DNA of 64,000 nt. Origin: Hydrogenophaga sp. GTDB taxonomy: Bacteria > Pseudomonadota > Gammaproteobacteria > Burkholderiales > Burkholderiaceae_C. The stretch is from contig NZ_JAUCZF010000001.1 in the NCBI RefSeq assembly GCF_030373245.1, forward strand, positions 310,001 through 374,000, written 5' to 3'. Every line of letters starts with the position of its first letter. Position 1 is the stretch's first letter. The notes beneath the pieces were generated by a model, which saw nothing but the letters and a program-made list of their open reading frames with translations, did no database searches and had not been told where the DNA came from. This document shows, in pieces, positions 1 to 8,696 of the stretch. Made by a program: the position numbers and the translations under genes.

Positions 1-190
1 CGCTCTCGCGGTAGTGGCGCCACTGCTTCATCGCGTTGCGCATGGTCAGCATCTGCCGCTCGAAGTTGGGGCAGGCCTTGCAGATCACCATGTGGACCCG
101 CAGCGCGGCCTGCTCCAGCGCCGGCAGCTCGCGGTCCTCGCGCGCCACCACGAGCGCGGTCACCTCCTTGCAGGTGCGCATCAGGGGCAT
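1..190 (-). CDS. Anti-sigma factor, zinc-finger (zf-HC2) type, 3' end outside window
   Basis: The first 63 codons are visible and the frame stays open to the window edge. The N-terminus has Cys7 and then an H-x3-C-x2-C cluster (HMVICKAC), the layout of zf-HC2 anti-sigma factors, which bind zinc and hold an ECF sigma factor inactive in the cytoplasm. It begins 17 bases after the stop of the sigma gene on the same strand, so the two are almost certainly co-transcribed and partners. No membrane segment is seen in the visible part. The rest of the protein cannot be judged. Confidence 0.75.
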   Translation of the reverse strand, partial: MPLMRTCKEVTALVVAREDRELPALEQAALRVHMVICKACPNFERQMLTMRNAMKQWRHYRES

Positions 191-207
191 TTTTCGGAGC
201 AGGCGAT

Positions 208-774
208 TCATCGCGACGAAAACCAGTTGAGTTCCAGACATTCGCGCAGTCGCAGCCGGGCTCGGTGCAACTGAACGTAGAGATTCGTCGGGGTCAGGTC
301 CAGTTCCTTACAGATCTCGTCGCTGGAGAGCTCCAGCCACTCGCGCATGAGGAACAGACGCCCTTGGGTGGACGGCAGTTTTTCGGTGCAGGCATCCAGC
401 ACCGCCATGAACTGGCGGCTGCCCAGATCCTGCTCCGGGTTGCCCCAGTCGGATGGGCGCTGGGCGAAATGCCCGTCGGCCTTGAAGGCCATGTGCTCCA
501 AGGGGTCGAAACCGTCGTCCTCTGATCCACCGTCCAGCACCACCTCGCGCTTGCGCAGGCGCATGCTGTCGATGATCTTGTGCTTCAGGATGCCCACCAG
601 CCAGGTCTTGAGCTGTGAGCGGCCCTCGAACGCCTGCGGCTTGGCCAGGGCGGCCAGCAGCGTGTCGGACACCGCGTCTTCGGCCCAGGTGGCGTTGCGC
701 AGTTGCAGCCGGGCGTAGCGCAGCAAGTCTTCGCGCAGCGCCACCAGCTGCTGTTCAAAATCGGTCATGGGCAT
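208..774 (-). CDS. ECF-type RNA polymerase sigma factor
   Basis: A 188-residue protein with sigma region 2 at about residues 12-80 (core-binding helix with the AEDAVSDT segment) and region 4 at about 125-180, ending in a helix-turn-helix with TPTNLYVQLHRARLRL. No extra domains. It reads away from the TlpA-like gene and is followed by the zf-HC2 anti-sigma gene. Bufferin clusters are often controlled by ECF sigma factors in other proteobacteria, so control of the neighbouring bufferin operon is a reasonable inference, but no shared promoter motif could be confirmed. A second in-frame ATG lies two codons in. Confidence 0.93.
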   Translation of the reverse strand: MPMTDFEQQLVALREDLLRYARLQLRNATWAEDAVSDTLLAALAKPQAFEGRSQLKTWLVGILKHKIIDSMRLRKREVVLDGGSEDDGFDPLEHMAFKADGHFAQRPSDWGNPEQDLGSRQFMAVLDACTEKLPSTQGRLFLMREWLELSSDEICKELDLTPTNLYVQLHRARLRLRECLELNWFSSR

Positions 775-820
775 GGAAAGGCAAAAGACATCCTGGGGCT
801 GAAGTGTAAGGACTGGTCAG

Positions 821-1381
821 ATGGCGAGACAAAATGCGATGCACCCGGAGTCCGCCATGCCACCAAACCTGATCCCGAGCCCTCTCCTGAGCCGTCGCCA
901 GCTGCTCGCCTGCTTGCCCGCGTTGGCCTGGCCGTTGGCACAGGCCCAGCCCGCCGAAGCGCCGGGCCCGACGCTGGAAGGCAGCAGCGTGGACGGCACG
1001 CCGCTGGGGTTGAGCGGACTGCGCGGGCGCGTGGTGCTGCTCCTGTACTGGTCCACTGGATGTGCGGTCTGCCGGGACAAGATGCACGAAATGCGCGCCA
1101 ACGTCGCGGGCTGGCAAAACCAGCCTTTTACCCTGCTGGGCGTGAACATGGACCCCCGCCAGGCCGACCTGGCCAGCTACGAAGACCTGCTGCGCCAGAC
1201 CGTGCCGGCGGCGCAGCGCCTGCGCTCGGTCTGGGCCGCAGGCCCGTCATTCACATCCAACCTGGAAATGCCCCAGCAGTTGCCCAGCGGCGTATTGATC
1301 GACAAGTCTGGCAGCCTGGTGGAGCGCTACAGCGGGCGCATCCCGCCCGAAGCGTGGGACCGCATCGCCGAGCTGCTGTGA
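821..1381 (+). CDS. Exported TlpA-like thioredoxin-fold protein
   Basis: A redoxin of up to 186 residues with a twin-arginine-like export signal (SRRQLLA followed by a hydrophobic stretch ending at AQA) and a CxxC redox centre in STGCAVCRDKM. Thioredoxin-fold proteins of this type reduce or swap disulfides in the periplasm. Two starts are credible: ATG 821 with TAAGGA eight bases upstream, and ATG 857 with CGGAG six bases upstream; the shorter product gives a more usual signal length. It is divergent from the ECF sigma gene and about 125 bases ahead of bufA1. A role in handling bufferin cysteines or copper stress is inferred from position only. Confidence 0.85.
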   Translation: MARQNAMHPESAMPPNLIPSPLLSRRQLLACLPALAWPLAQAQPAEAPGPTLEGSSVDGTPLGLSGLRGRVVLLLYWSTGCAVCRDKMHEMRANVAGWQNQPFTLLGVNMDPRQADLASYEDLLRQTVPAAQRLRSVWAAGPSFTSNLEMPQQLPSGVLIDKSGSLVERYSGRIPPEAWDRIAELL

Positions 1382-1383
1382 GC

Positions 1384-1445
1384 GGCCACATCACAGATTT
1401 GTTATGTGGCCACTGTAAGAACCCGCCTGTGTGCGCTGACGAAAC
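1384..1445 (+). promoter_or_regulatory. Candidate bufA1 control region: palindrome plus ECF-like promoter
   Basis: GGCCACAT at 1384-1391 and ATGTGGCC at 1404-1411 form a perfect 8-bp inverted repeat with a 12-base gap. Directly after it lie TGTAAG (1414-1419) and CGAAAC (1440-1445), which look like an ECF -35/-10 pair of the TGTAA...CGAA kind with 20 bases between. The bufA1 ATG follows about 60 bases later. The palindrome has no T-run, so it could be an operator or the 3' end of the upstream gene's transcript. Confidence 0.35.
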
Positions 1446-1507
1446 TGCACCGGAGGCGGTCGCTGACGTGCCCACCCTGGTTAATTCAACCCTTCAGGAG
1501 ATTTTCC

Positions 1508-1840
1508 ATGACCCAACGCACCATGATCACCGCCGCCGCTGCCTCGCTGATGACCCTCGCCATGCTGTCCGGCCCCGCCCTGGCCCAGAACGCTGGTAAA
1601 GAAAAGTGCTACGGCATCGCCAAGGCCGGCCAGAACGATTGCGCCAACCTCGCCGGCACGCACTCCTGCGCCGGTCAGTCCAAAGTGGACAACGACAAAG
1701 GCGAGTGGAAGTACGTCGCCGCCGGCACCTGTGCCTCCATGAAGGGTTTGACCCAGGCAGAAGCCAAGGCCGGCATGATGAAAAAAGACGACATGAAGAA
1801 GGACGAGATGAAAAAAGACGACATGATGAAGAAGGGCTGA
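1508..1840 (+). CDS. bufA1: Bufferin precursor BufA1 (DUF2282), copper-binding RiPP
   Basis: A 110-residue secreted precursor. Residues 1-27 are a signal peptide ending ALA-Q. The mature part has four cysteines (34, 45, 54, 75), the pattern of DUF2282 bufferins, in which central cysteines are converted by the MNIO enzyme BufB into copper-chelating thiooxazoles. The C-terminus (89-110) is an unusual Met/Lys/Asp tail built from [10 protein letters not shown] repeats. The start is ATG 1508 with AGGAG upstream; the frame is open earlier but lacks a signal peptide. bufB starts six bases after its stop. Family and cluster make the assignment strong; copper binding here is not shown by sequence alone. 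Confidence 0.93.
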   Translation: MTQRTMITAAAASLMTLAMLSGPALAQNAGKEKCYGIAKAGQNDCANLAGTHSCAGQSKVDNDKGEWKYVAAGTCASMKGLTQAEAKAGMMKKDDMKKDEMKKDDMMKKG

Positions 1841-1846
1841 TCAGCC

Positions 1847-2767
1847 ATGTCGCACGCCACGCCGAAGCCCTCCCTGCATGCGCCCGCTGGCGCTGCGGTG
1901 GGCATCGGGTGGCGGCACCCGCATTACGCGGCGCTGCTGGAGCAGCAGCCCGCACTGGACTTCATCGAGGTTCATTCCGAAAACTTCTTTGCCGACGGCG
2001 GTGCGGCCCTGTCGGTGCTGCATCAGGGGCGAGAGCACTACCCCGTGAGCCTGCATGGCGTCGGTCTGTCGCTGGGCTCGGCGATCGGCCTTGATGCCTG
2101 GCATCTGGACCAGCTGGCGCAACTGGTCGGCCGCATCGAACCGGTGCGCGTGAGCGACCACGCCTGCTTCGCTCGTGCGCCGCTGGCCGGCCAGCCTGCG
2201 CACGCGTCCGATCTGCTGCCCGTGCCCCTGACCAAGGCCGCCCTCGATGTCATGTGCGCCAACGTGCAGCAGGTGCAAGACCGGCTGCGCCGACCGATTG
2301 CGGTCGAAAACCTGTCGGCCTATGTGCAGTGGCGCGAGTCCGACATGGACGAACCCACCTTCCTCAATACCCTGGCAAAACGCACTGGTTGTGGACTCCT
2401 GGTGGACGTGAACAATATTTTCGTCAACGCGCTCAACGCCCAGCTTCGCGGCGAGCCACTGGACCCGCTGGCGGCGTGCGAAGCATGGCTGGACGCCATC
2501 GTCCCCGCCACCGTGGCCGAGCTGCACCTGGCCGGCCATGTGCACACCGGCGACATCGTCATCGACGATCACGGCAGCTGCGTGGTGGATGCCGTCTGGT
2601 CGCTCTACGGCCATGCCCTGCAGCGCTTTGGCCAGGTACCCACGCTGATCGAATGGGACACCGACGTGCCACCTCTGTCGGTGCTGCTGGACGAGGCCGA
2701 TCGCGCGCGACAGGTCGCCGCCCAAGCGCACACCAACACCCGAACCCCGCTGGACGCGCTCGCATGA
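1847..2767 (+). CDS. bufB: MNIO-family peptide-modifying enzyme BufB (DUF692)
   Basis: A 306-residue TIM-barrel protein of the multinuclear non-heme iron oxidative (MNIO, DUF692) family, which oxidises cysteines of a precursor peptide. Metal-ligand motifs are all present: VHSEN (H43, E45), SLHG (H70), SDH (D104, H105), VEN (E154, N155), DVNN (D187, N189), HLAGH (H227, H231), DDH (D241, H242) and IEWD (E269). It lies between the precursor bufA1 and bufC; its TGA overlaps the bufC ATG. The product would act in the cytoplasm before export of BufA1. Confidence 0.95.
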   Translation: MSHATPKPSLHAPAGAAVGIGWRHPHYAALLEQQPALDFIEVHSENFFADGGAALSVLHQGREHYPVSLHGVGLSLGSAIGLDAWHLDQLAQLVGRIEPVRVSDHACFARAPLAGQPAHASDLLPVPLTKAALDVMCANVQQVQDRLRRPIAVENLSAYVQWRESDMDEPTFLNTLAKRTGCGLLVDVNNIFVNALNAQLRGEPLDPLAACEAWLDAIVPATVAELHLAGHVHTGDIVIDDHGSCVVDAVWSLYGHALQRFGQVPTLIEWDTDVPPLSVLLDEADRARQVAAQAHTNTRTPLDALA

Positions 2768-3621
2768 GCAACGCATCCGTCAGTGCGCTGCATGACCAGC
2801 AAGCGGCTTTGTTGAGCGCCTTGTTCACCCATCCCGCGCACCACGACGCGCGCCTCGCCAGCGAGCACCTGCTGGCCCAGTTCACCACCCAGGGTGTACA
2901 GGCGGCGCGCGGCCTGATGGCTTACCAGTCCAATGGCCATGCACTCGCCGAGCGTTCGCTGGCGGCGACCTACCCCGTCATCGAGATGATGCTCGGCCAA
3001 TTGAACTTCGTCGCGCTCGCCCGCGACCTCTGGCATCGGCACCCGCCCATGCGGGGCGATCTCGCGCACTGGGGAGACCGCCTGCCCGACTTCCTGGCCC
3101 ACAGCGAGGCCCTGCTCGATGCGCCCTACCTCGCTGACGTGGCGCGTGTGGAATGGGCGCTGCACCGCGCCGCCAGCGCGGCCGACGCGGTGACCGATCA
3201 CGCCAGTTTTGCGCGCCTCGCTGCGGAAGATCCCAGCGGCCTCACGCTCACGCTGCCACCCGGCACGGCCGTGATCCACAGCGCTTTCCCCGTGGCCAGC
3301 CTGGTGCGCTCGCACCGACACGCCCAGCCCAGCCTGGCGCAAGCCGCCCAGCGCCTCAGCGAAGGCATCGCCGAGTCGGCGCTGGTCTGGCGCCGGGCCT
3401 TGCAACCGCGTATCGCTCTGCTCTCCCCGGTTGAGGCATCGCTGCTGAGTCAGCTGCTGGCTGGAAAAGACCTGGAGACGGCGATCGACATCGCGCTGGC
3501 CACCGAAACCACCGACACGCAATCGTTTGATCTTTCTGTCTGGCTCACCCAGGCCGTGACCACCGGCCTGGTCATTGGCGTGAGCGATGCCAGCCCCACC
3601 GCTTCAAAGGAAACTCCATGA
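2764..3621 (+). CDS. bufC: BufC, MNIO partner protein (DUF2063)
   Basis: A 285-residue protein starting at an ATGA overlap with bufB. The N-terminal half ([14 protein letters not shown] and the following [21 protein letters not shown]) is the DUF2063 putative DNA-binding-like/RRE domain, thought to bind the precursor and present it to the MNIO enzyme. The C-terminal half, rich in Leu/Ala, is less conserved. It belongs to the bufA1-bufB-bufC-doxX operon, with each gene joined to the next by an overlap or a few bases. The frame is open far upstream but only the 2764 start fits the family length. Confidence 0.92.
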   Translation: MSNASVSALHDQQAALLSALFTHPAHHDARLASEHLLAQFTTQGVQAARGLMAYQSNGHALAERSLAATYPVIEMMLGQLNFVALARDLWHRHPPMRGDLAHWGDRLPDFLAHSEALLDAPYLADVARVEWALHRAASAADAVTDHASFARLAAEDPSGLTLTLPPGTAVIHSAFPVASLVRSHRHAQPSLAQAAQRLSEGIAESALVWRRALQPRIALLSPVEASLLSQLLAGKDLETAIDIALATETTDTQSFDLSVWLTQAVTTGLVIGVSDASPTASKETP

Positions 3622-4100
3622 ACCAACCCACCTTGCTGCACCGCAGCCAATCGCTCTGGCTGGGTTTCACCGGCATCATCGACGCGCTGCGCGCGCCCGC
3701 CGCGCTGGCCGCACGCCTCTACCTCGCTCAGGTGTTTTTCCTCGCAGGCCTCACCAAGATCCGCGACTGGGAAACCACCGTGCTGCTGTTCACCCACGAA
3801 TACGCCGTGCCGCTGCTCTCGCCCGAGGTGGCGGCGGTCATGGGCACCGGCGGGGAACTCGTGTTGCCGGTGCTGCTCTTGCTCGGGCTGGCCGGGCGTT
3901 TTGCGGCCATGGGCCTGAGTGTGGTCAACTTCGTCGCCGTGATCAGCCTGTCCGAGATCGCACCCGCCGCGCTGCAGCAGCACATCACCTGGGGCGTGTT
4001 GCTCGCGGCGCTGGTGCTGTACGGCCTGGGCAAATGGACCCTCGATTGCGGCTGGATTCGCCCACGCCTGGAGCGACGTCTGGCCCGCGCCGCCCGCTGA
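3618..4100 (+). CDS. DoxX-family membrane protein of the bufferin operon
   Basis: A 160-residue integral membrane protein with four predicted helices (about 36-50, 70-88, 95-115, 125-150) and the DoxX signature LAQVFFLAGLTKIRDW near residue 35. Its ATG overlaps the bufC stop. DoxX proteins are regular partners in DUF2282/DUF692/DUF2063 clusters; their exact function is unknown, with a redox or membrane-anchor role suggested. The ynjB-like gene starts 39 bases downstream on the same strand, so the transcript may continue. Confidence 0.9.
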   Translation: MNQPTLLHRSQSLWLGFTGIIDALRAPAALAARLYLAQVFFLAGLTKIRDWETTVLLFTHEYAVPLLSPEVAAVMGTGGELVLPVLLLLGLAGRFAAMGLSVVNFVAVISLSEIAPAALQQHITWGVLLAALVLYGLGKWTLDCGWIRPRLERRLARAAR

Positions 4101-4139
4101 ACCGCCGTTGCGTTTTTTGTTGTCAATTGGAGAACCGTT

Positions 4140-5375
4140 TTGCCTTTGCATCTGCCTGCCTCGAATCTGCCCGCCGTCTCGCGCCGCCATCTCCTGTTGG
4201 GCGCTGCCGCGGCGTCTGCCCTGCCCGGTGCCTGGGCACAGTCCAAAGCACCCGACTGGGCCGAGATCGAGAAAGCCGCGCGTGGCCAGACCGTGTTCTG
4301 GAACGCCTGGGCTGGCAGCGAGCAGACCAACGCGTACTTGCAATGGGTCGCCGCTGAGGTGCAAAAGACCTTCGGCGTGAAGCTGGAACACGTGAAGATC
4401 ACCGACACCGCCGACGTGGTCAAGCGCGTGCGCGCTGAAAAGACCGCTGGCCGCAAGGACACCGAGGGCACGGTCGACCTGGTGTGGATCAACGGCGAGA
4501 ACTTCGCCGCCATGAAACGTGAGAGCCTGCTGTTTGGCCCATTCGCCGAAACCCTGCCCAATTTCCGCTACGTGGATGTGGACGGCAAGCCCACCACCCG
4601 CAACGATTTTTCCGTGCCCACCGATGGCATGGAATCACCCTGGGGCATGGCACAGTTCACCTTTTTCGCCGACGGCAAGCGTCTGCCCAAGCCGCCCCAA
4701 AGCATGGCTGAGCTGCTCGCGCTGGCCCGCCAGCAGCCCGGGCGCATCACCTACCCGCGCCTGCCCGACTTCACCGGCACCACCTTCATCAAACAGGCGC
4801 TGATCGAACACGTGAGCGATGTGGCCCTGCTCAGCAAGCCGCCGGTGGAAGCCGCGTTTGGCCAGCAGACCGCCGCCCTGTGGCAGTTTCTCGATGCGCT
4901 GCACCCGCACCTGTGGCGCGGCGGCAAGCAGTTCCCGCAGAACCCCGCCGCCATCCGCCAGATGATGGCCGACGGCGAGCTGCTGCTGGCCCTCACCTTC
5001 AACCCCAACGAGCCGGCCAACGAAGTCGCGGCCAAGCGCCTGCCCGCGTCCACCATCGCCTGGCAGTTCGCCAAAGGCACCATCGGCAACACGCACTTCG
5101 TGGCCATTCCTTACAACGCGCGCGCCAAGGCCGGCGCGCAGGTGGTGGCCAACTTCCTGCTCTCGGCCCAGGCGCAGGCGCGCAAGGCCGACATCAGCCA
5201 CTGGGGCGACCCGACTGTGCTCGACCTCAAGCGCCTGTCCCCGGCCGATCGCGCGCTGTTCCCCGCCAAGCCTTTGCCCGGCCAGGTGGCCCAGGGCGCA
5301 CCCACGCTGCCCGAACCGCACGCGGCCTGGGTGGAGCCGATCGAGCGAGAGTGGACCCGTCGCTACGCGGTTTGA
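4140..5375 (+). CDS. ynjB: ABC transporter substrate-binding protein, YnjB family
   Basis: A 411-residue periplasmic binding protein. The start is TTG 4140 with GGAG upstream; the next in-frame Met lies beyond the mature N-terminus. The signal is Tat-like (SRRHLLLGAAAASALPGAWAQ, split here by the cleavage site after AWA). The body has the YnjB-type motif FWNAWAGSEQTNAYL and VDLVWINGENF. It heads a ynjB-C-D-F set matching the E. coli order. The ligand of YnjBCD is not established; thiamine or a metal/anion complex has been guessed. Position right after the bufferin operon suggests a link to metal handling, as inference. Confidence 0.85.
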   Translation: MPLHLPASNLPAVSRRHLLLGAAAASALPGAWAQSKAPDWAEIEKAARGQTVFWNAWAGSEQTNAYLQWVAAEVQKTFGVKLEHVKITDTADVVKRVRAEKTAGRKDTEGTVDLVWINGENFAAMKRESLLFGPFAETLPNFRYVDVDGKPTTRNDFSVPTDGMESPWGMAQFTFFADGKRLPKPPQSMAELLALARQQPGRITYPRLPDFTGTTFIKQALIEHVSDVALLSKPPVEAAFGQQTAALWQFLDALHPHLWRGGKQFPQNPAAIRQMMADGELLLALTFNPNEPANEVAAKRLPASTIAWQFAKGTIGNTHFVAIPYNARAKAGAQVVANFLLSAQAQARKADISHWGDPTVLDLKRLSPADRALFPAKPLPGQVAQGAPTLPEPHAAWVEPIEREWTRRYAV

Positions 5376-5415
5376 CCACGTGCCGCGCGCCTGAGGCGAT
5401 GCCAGACTCGGGCGC

Positions 5416-7062
5416 ATGAATTCGCCGTTGAGCTCACTGCGCACTGCCTCCGCCACCGCCCTGCTGCTGCTCGTTGGCATGCCTTTGCTGGCGGTGGCCG
5501 CCCTGTCGCTGCGCGCGCTGTTCGATGCGGCGGCCTGGGTGTCGCTGATGGGCGACGCGCAATGGCTGCCCGCACTCGGCCTCACACTGTGGACCGGCCT
5601 GGCCTCCACCGCGCTGGCGTGGTGGATCACCGCCGGGCTGCTGGCCCAGGGTTTTGTTCGTCAGCGCCTGGGCGCCTTGTTGCGGGGTCTGCCCGTGATG
5701 CTGGCCACGCCCCATGCGGCGTTTGCCATTGGTCTGGTGTTTCTGATCGCGCCCAGCGGCTGGATCCTGCGCGCGCTCTCGCCCTGGCTCACCGGGTTCG
5801 ACTGGCCGCCGCCCTGGCCCACCACGCAAGACCCCTGGGGCCTGGGCCTCATCGTCGCGCTCACGCTCAAGGAAATTCCCTTTCTGCTCTGGACCGCTGC
5901 CACCCAGCTGCAGCGCGACGACGTGCGCCAGCGCTGGCGCGCCGAGCACACGCTGGCGCAGACGGTGGGCTACTCGCCGCAACGCGCCTGGTGGCGCGTG
6001 GTCTGGCCGCAACTGGCGCCGCGCCTGTTCTGGCCGCTGCTGGCGGTGCTGGCCTATGGCCTCACGGTGGTCGACATGGCACTTGTGATTGGTCCGGCCT
6101 CGCCGCCCACGCTGGCCGTGCTGGCCTGGCAGTGGCTGCAAGACGCCGACCTGGCCATCAACGCGCGCGGCGCGGCGGCTGGCGGCGTGCTGGCGCTGGC
6201 GGTGTTGGCTGCAGCGCTGGGCTGGCGCGCGCTGCAGGCCACCATGGCGCGGCGCGCCCGGCGTGCCAGCGGCGAGCGTGGCCGGCCCACACGCACCGCG
6301 GCGACCCTGCCCGGCCTGTGGCTGCTCGGCGGTGTGTATGCCGCCGTGCTGCTGGCGCTCGCGGTGGGCAGCGTGGCCGGCGTGTGGCGCTTCCCCGCGC
6401 TGTGGCCCGAGGCACTCACCGCCCAGGCCTGGCTCAGCGTCTGGGCCAGCCTGGACACCGTGGGCACCACGCTCGGCCTGGCGCTGGCCTCAACCGCACT
6501 TTCGCTGGTGTGGTGCGTGGCCTGGCTGGAACTCAGCCCGCGCGCCTGGGACCAGGCGCTGCGCCCGCTGCTCTACCTGCCGCTGGTGTTGCCCGCCGTG
6601 TTGTGGGTGGTGGGTCTGTACAGCGTGGCGTTGCAGTGGCAGCTGGAAGGCCAGTGGCTGGGCCTGATGCTGGCGCACACGGTGATGGTGTTGCCCTATG
6701 TGTTGCTCGCGCTATCGCCCGCCTACCTCGGTTTCGACCCGCGCGCCGCCCAGCTCAGCGACAGCCTGGGTCACAGCCGCGCCGCTTTTCTCTGGCGGGT
6801 GAAGTGGCCGCTGCTGCGCCGCTCGCTGACCGCCAGCGCGGCGGTGGGCTTTGCGGTGAGCGTCACCCAGTACCTGCCCACGCTCTACATCGGCGCGGGG
6901 CGTTTCGCCACCGTGACCACCGAGGCCGTGACCCTGGCCGCGGGCGCGCAACGCTCGCTCACCAGCGCCTATGCTGGCTTGCAGTTTCTGCTGCCGGTGC
7001 TGGCCTTTGGCCTGGCGGCGTGGGTGGGTCGGCCGCGGCGGTTTAGAGTGGCCACGGCATGA
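5416..7062 (+). CDS. ynjC: ABC transporter permease, YnjC family (double-length)
   Basis: A 548-residue inner-membrane protein with about 12 helices: two fused permease halves, each with an EAA-like loop (residues about 175-205, LAQTVGYSPQRAWWRVVWPQ; and about 440-470, QLSDSLGHSRAAFLWRVKWP). This duplicated form is typical of YnjC and iron/thiamine permeases. It lies 40 bases after ynjB and its stop overlaps the ynjD ATG, so the three form one importer. No substrate can be deduced from the permease. Confidence 0.88.
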   Translation: MNSPLSSLRTASATALLLLVGMPLLAVAALSLRALFDAAAWVSLMGDAQWLPALGLTLWTGLASTALAWWITAGLLAQGFVRQRLGALLRGLPVMLATPHAAFAIGLVFLIAPSGWILRALSPWLTGFDWPPPWPTTQDPWGLGLIVALTLKEIPFLLWTAATQLQRDDVRQRWRAEHTLAQTVGYSPQRAWWRVVWPQLAPRLFWPLLAVLAYGLTVVDMALVIGPASPPTLAVLAWQWLQDADLAINARGAAAGGVLALAVLAAALGWRALQATMARRARRASGERGRPTRTAATLPGLWLLGGVYAAVLLALAVGSVAGVWRFPALWPEALTAQAWLSVWASLDTVGTTLGLALASTALSLVWCVAWLELSPRAWDQALRPLLYLPLVLPAVLWVVGLYSVALQWQLEGQWLGLMLAHTVMVLPYVLLALSPAYLGFDPRAAQLSDSLGHSRAAFLWRVKWPLLRRSLTASAAVGFAVSVTQYLPTLYIGAGRFATVTTEAVTLAAGAQRSLTSAYAGLQFLLPVLAFGLAAWVGRPRRFRVATA

Positions 7063-7700
7063 CCCTCTCTGTTCACCTCAGGCAACTCGGCAGCGCCCAG
7101 CGCGTGCTGCTGCGCGACCTGCGCTTTGACGTGGCGCCCGGCGAAACGCTCACCCTCATGGGCGCCAGCGGCAGCGGCAAGAGCTCGGTGCTCGCGGCCA
7201 TCGCTGGCACGCTGCACAGCGTGGCCGAGGGCGCGCAGGCCCTGCGCTTCGACGGCACCATCACGCTAGACGGCACCGACCTCACCCAACTGCCCACTGC
7301 CCGGCGCGGCATCGGCCTGCTGTTTCAGGACCCGCTGCTGTTCGCCCACATGACGGTGGCCGAGAACCTGCTGTTTGCCGTGCCGCCCGGCCCGCGCGCG
7401 CAGCGCTGGCAGCAGGTGGAGCAAGCACTGGCCGACGCCGAACTGGCCGGCTACGGCGAGCGCGACCCGGCCACGCTCTCCGGCGGCCAGCGCGCCCGCG
7501 TGGCGCTCATGCGCGCCCTGCTCGCCCGGCCCAGCGCCCTGCTGCTCGACGAGCCGTTTTCCAAGCTCGACGCTACGCTGCGCGACCAGTTCCGCGCTTT
7601 TGTGTTCGACCACATCCGCGCGCAAAACATCCCTGCCGTGCTCGTCACCCACGACGCCGCCGACATCGCCGACGCCGCCCTGGTGTTGGAATTGAAGTAG
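7059..7700 (+). CDS. ynjD: ABC transporter ATP-binding protein, YnjD family
   Basis: A 213-residue ATPase with Walker A GASGSGKS (35-42), Q-loop LLFQDPLLF, signature LSGGQRARVALMRALL, Walker B ALLLDEPFSKLD and the H-loop VTHDAAD. It is complete and should power the YnjBC importer. Its ATG overlaps the ynjC TGA and it is followed after two bases by the CDP-alcohol phosphotransferase gene. Short for the family, as it lacks a C-terminal regulatory domain, which is normal for YnjD. Confidence 0.92.
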   Translation: MTLSVHLRQLGSAQRVLLRDLRFDVAPGETLTLMGASGSGKSSVLAAIAGTLHSVAEGAQALRFDGTITLDGTDLTQLPTARRGIGLLFQDPLLFAHMTVAENLLFAVPPGPRAQRWQQVEQALADAELAGYGERDPATLSGGQRARVALMRALLARPSALLLDEPFSKLDATLRDQFRAFVFDHIRAQNIPAVLVTHDAADIADAALVLELK

Positions 7701-7702
7701 CC

Positions 7703-8308
7703 ATGCTGGACCGCACCATCCAGTCCGCCATCAAGCCCGTGCTCAACCGGGCAGCGCAAGGGCTGGTGCGCCTGGGCATCGGCGCCGACGCCGTCACCGT
7801 CACCGGCTTCGTGGTCGGCATGGCCGCCGCCGTGGCCATTGCATTTCAGGCCTATCTGCTGGGCCTGGGGCTGCTGCTCGCCTCGCGCCTCATGGACGGG
7901 CTGGACGGCGCGGTGGCCCGCGCCACCCAGCCCACCGACCGCGGCGGCTTTCTGGACATCACGCTCGACTTCCTGTTCTACGCGTCCATCCCGCTGGCCT
8001 TCGCCATCGCCGACCCCGCGCACAACGCCCTGCCCGCCGCCGTGCTGCTCGCCGCCTTCATCGGCACCGGCAGCAGCTTTCTCGCCTTTGCGGTCATCGC
8101 CGAAAAACACCAGGTGCCGTCCACCGCATTTCCCGACAAGAGCTTTTACTTCCTGGGCGGCCTGACCGAAGCGACCGAAACCCTGATCGCCTTCGCCGCC
8201 ATGTGCCTCTGGCCGCAATGGTTCCCGCAGATCGCTTATGGCTTTGCGGTGTTGTGCGCGATCACGATTGCCATGCGCATCGGCTGGGGGTGGCAGCGGT
8301 TCCGGTAG
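7703..8308 (+). CDS. ynjF: CDP-alcohol phosphatidyltransferase family membrane protein (YnjF-like)
   Basis: A 201-residue membrane protein with the full family motif: D65-x2-D68-G69-x2-A72-R73-x7-G81-x3-D85-x3-D89, which binds the CDP-alcohol and two metal ions. Around it are about six membrane helices. These enzymes move a phospho-alcohol group onto an acceptor in phospholipid synthesis; the acceptor of YnjF is unknown. It starts two bases after ynjD, keeping the E. coli ynj gene association, so it is probably co-transcribed with the importer. Confidence 0.87.
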   Translation: MLDRTIQSAIKPVLNRAAQGLVRLGIGADAVTVTGFVVGMAAAVAIAFQAYLLGLGLLLASRLMDGLDGAVARATQPTDRGGFLDITLDFLFYASIPLAFAIADPAHNALPAAVLLAAFIGTGSSFLAFAVIAEKHQVPSTAFPDKSFYFLGGLTEATETLIAFAAMCLWPQWFPQIAYGFAVLCAITIAMRIGWGWQRFR

Positions 8309-8315
8309 GAGCGGT

Positions 8316-8696
8316 TCACAGCGCGTATTCCTCCAAAGCCTTGATGCGCTGCTCGGCATGGTTCTGCATGCACCCGATGTACATCACGGTGCGGATCGTG
8401 CCGGAGGCGTGCAGCGTGTAATAGGCATCGCAGTCCTTCTGCCGGAACACCACCCAGGCCCGCTGCGCCTCGATCAGGCCCTTCTTGATCTCGGCGTAGG
8501 CAAGGCCTTCGTCGGGCTTGCTGAGCGACTTCATCACGCGGCGGTAGGTGTCGTTCAACTTCTTCTCGACCACCTCAAAATCAGCCTGCGCACACGCGTT
8601 GATGTCCAGCGTGGTCATGGCCTTCTTGCAGTCGACCTTGGCGTGCGACAGGGTGACGATGGAAACGGTGGCCAGGGCCAGCAAGGTGCAGCGCAT
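8316..8696 (-). CDS. LprI/DUF1311-family secreted protein
   Basis: A 126-residue exported protein: signal peptide 1-19 (ending SHA), then the DUF1311 core with cysteines at DCKKAM, NACAQADF, KDCDAYY and IGCMQNH, and the QRAWVVFRQKDCDA block that marks LprI-like proteins. Some members inhibit lysozyme at the cell surface; others are uncharacterised. It converges on the ynj operon, ending eight bases from ynjF. The start is ATG 8696, with AGGTACCTC-type sequence rather than a strong ribosome site upstream. Confidence 0.82.
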   Translation of the reverse strand: MRCTLLALATVSIVTLSHAKVDCKKAMTTLDINACAQADFEVVEKKLNDTYRRVMKSLSKPDEGLAYAEIKKGLIEAQRAWVVFRQKDCDAYYTLHASGTIRTVMYIGCMQNHAEQRIKALEEYAL

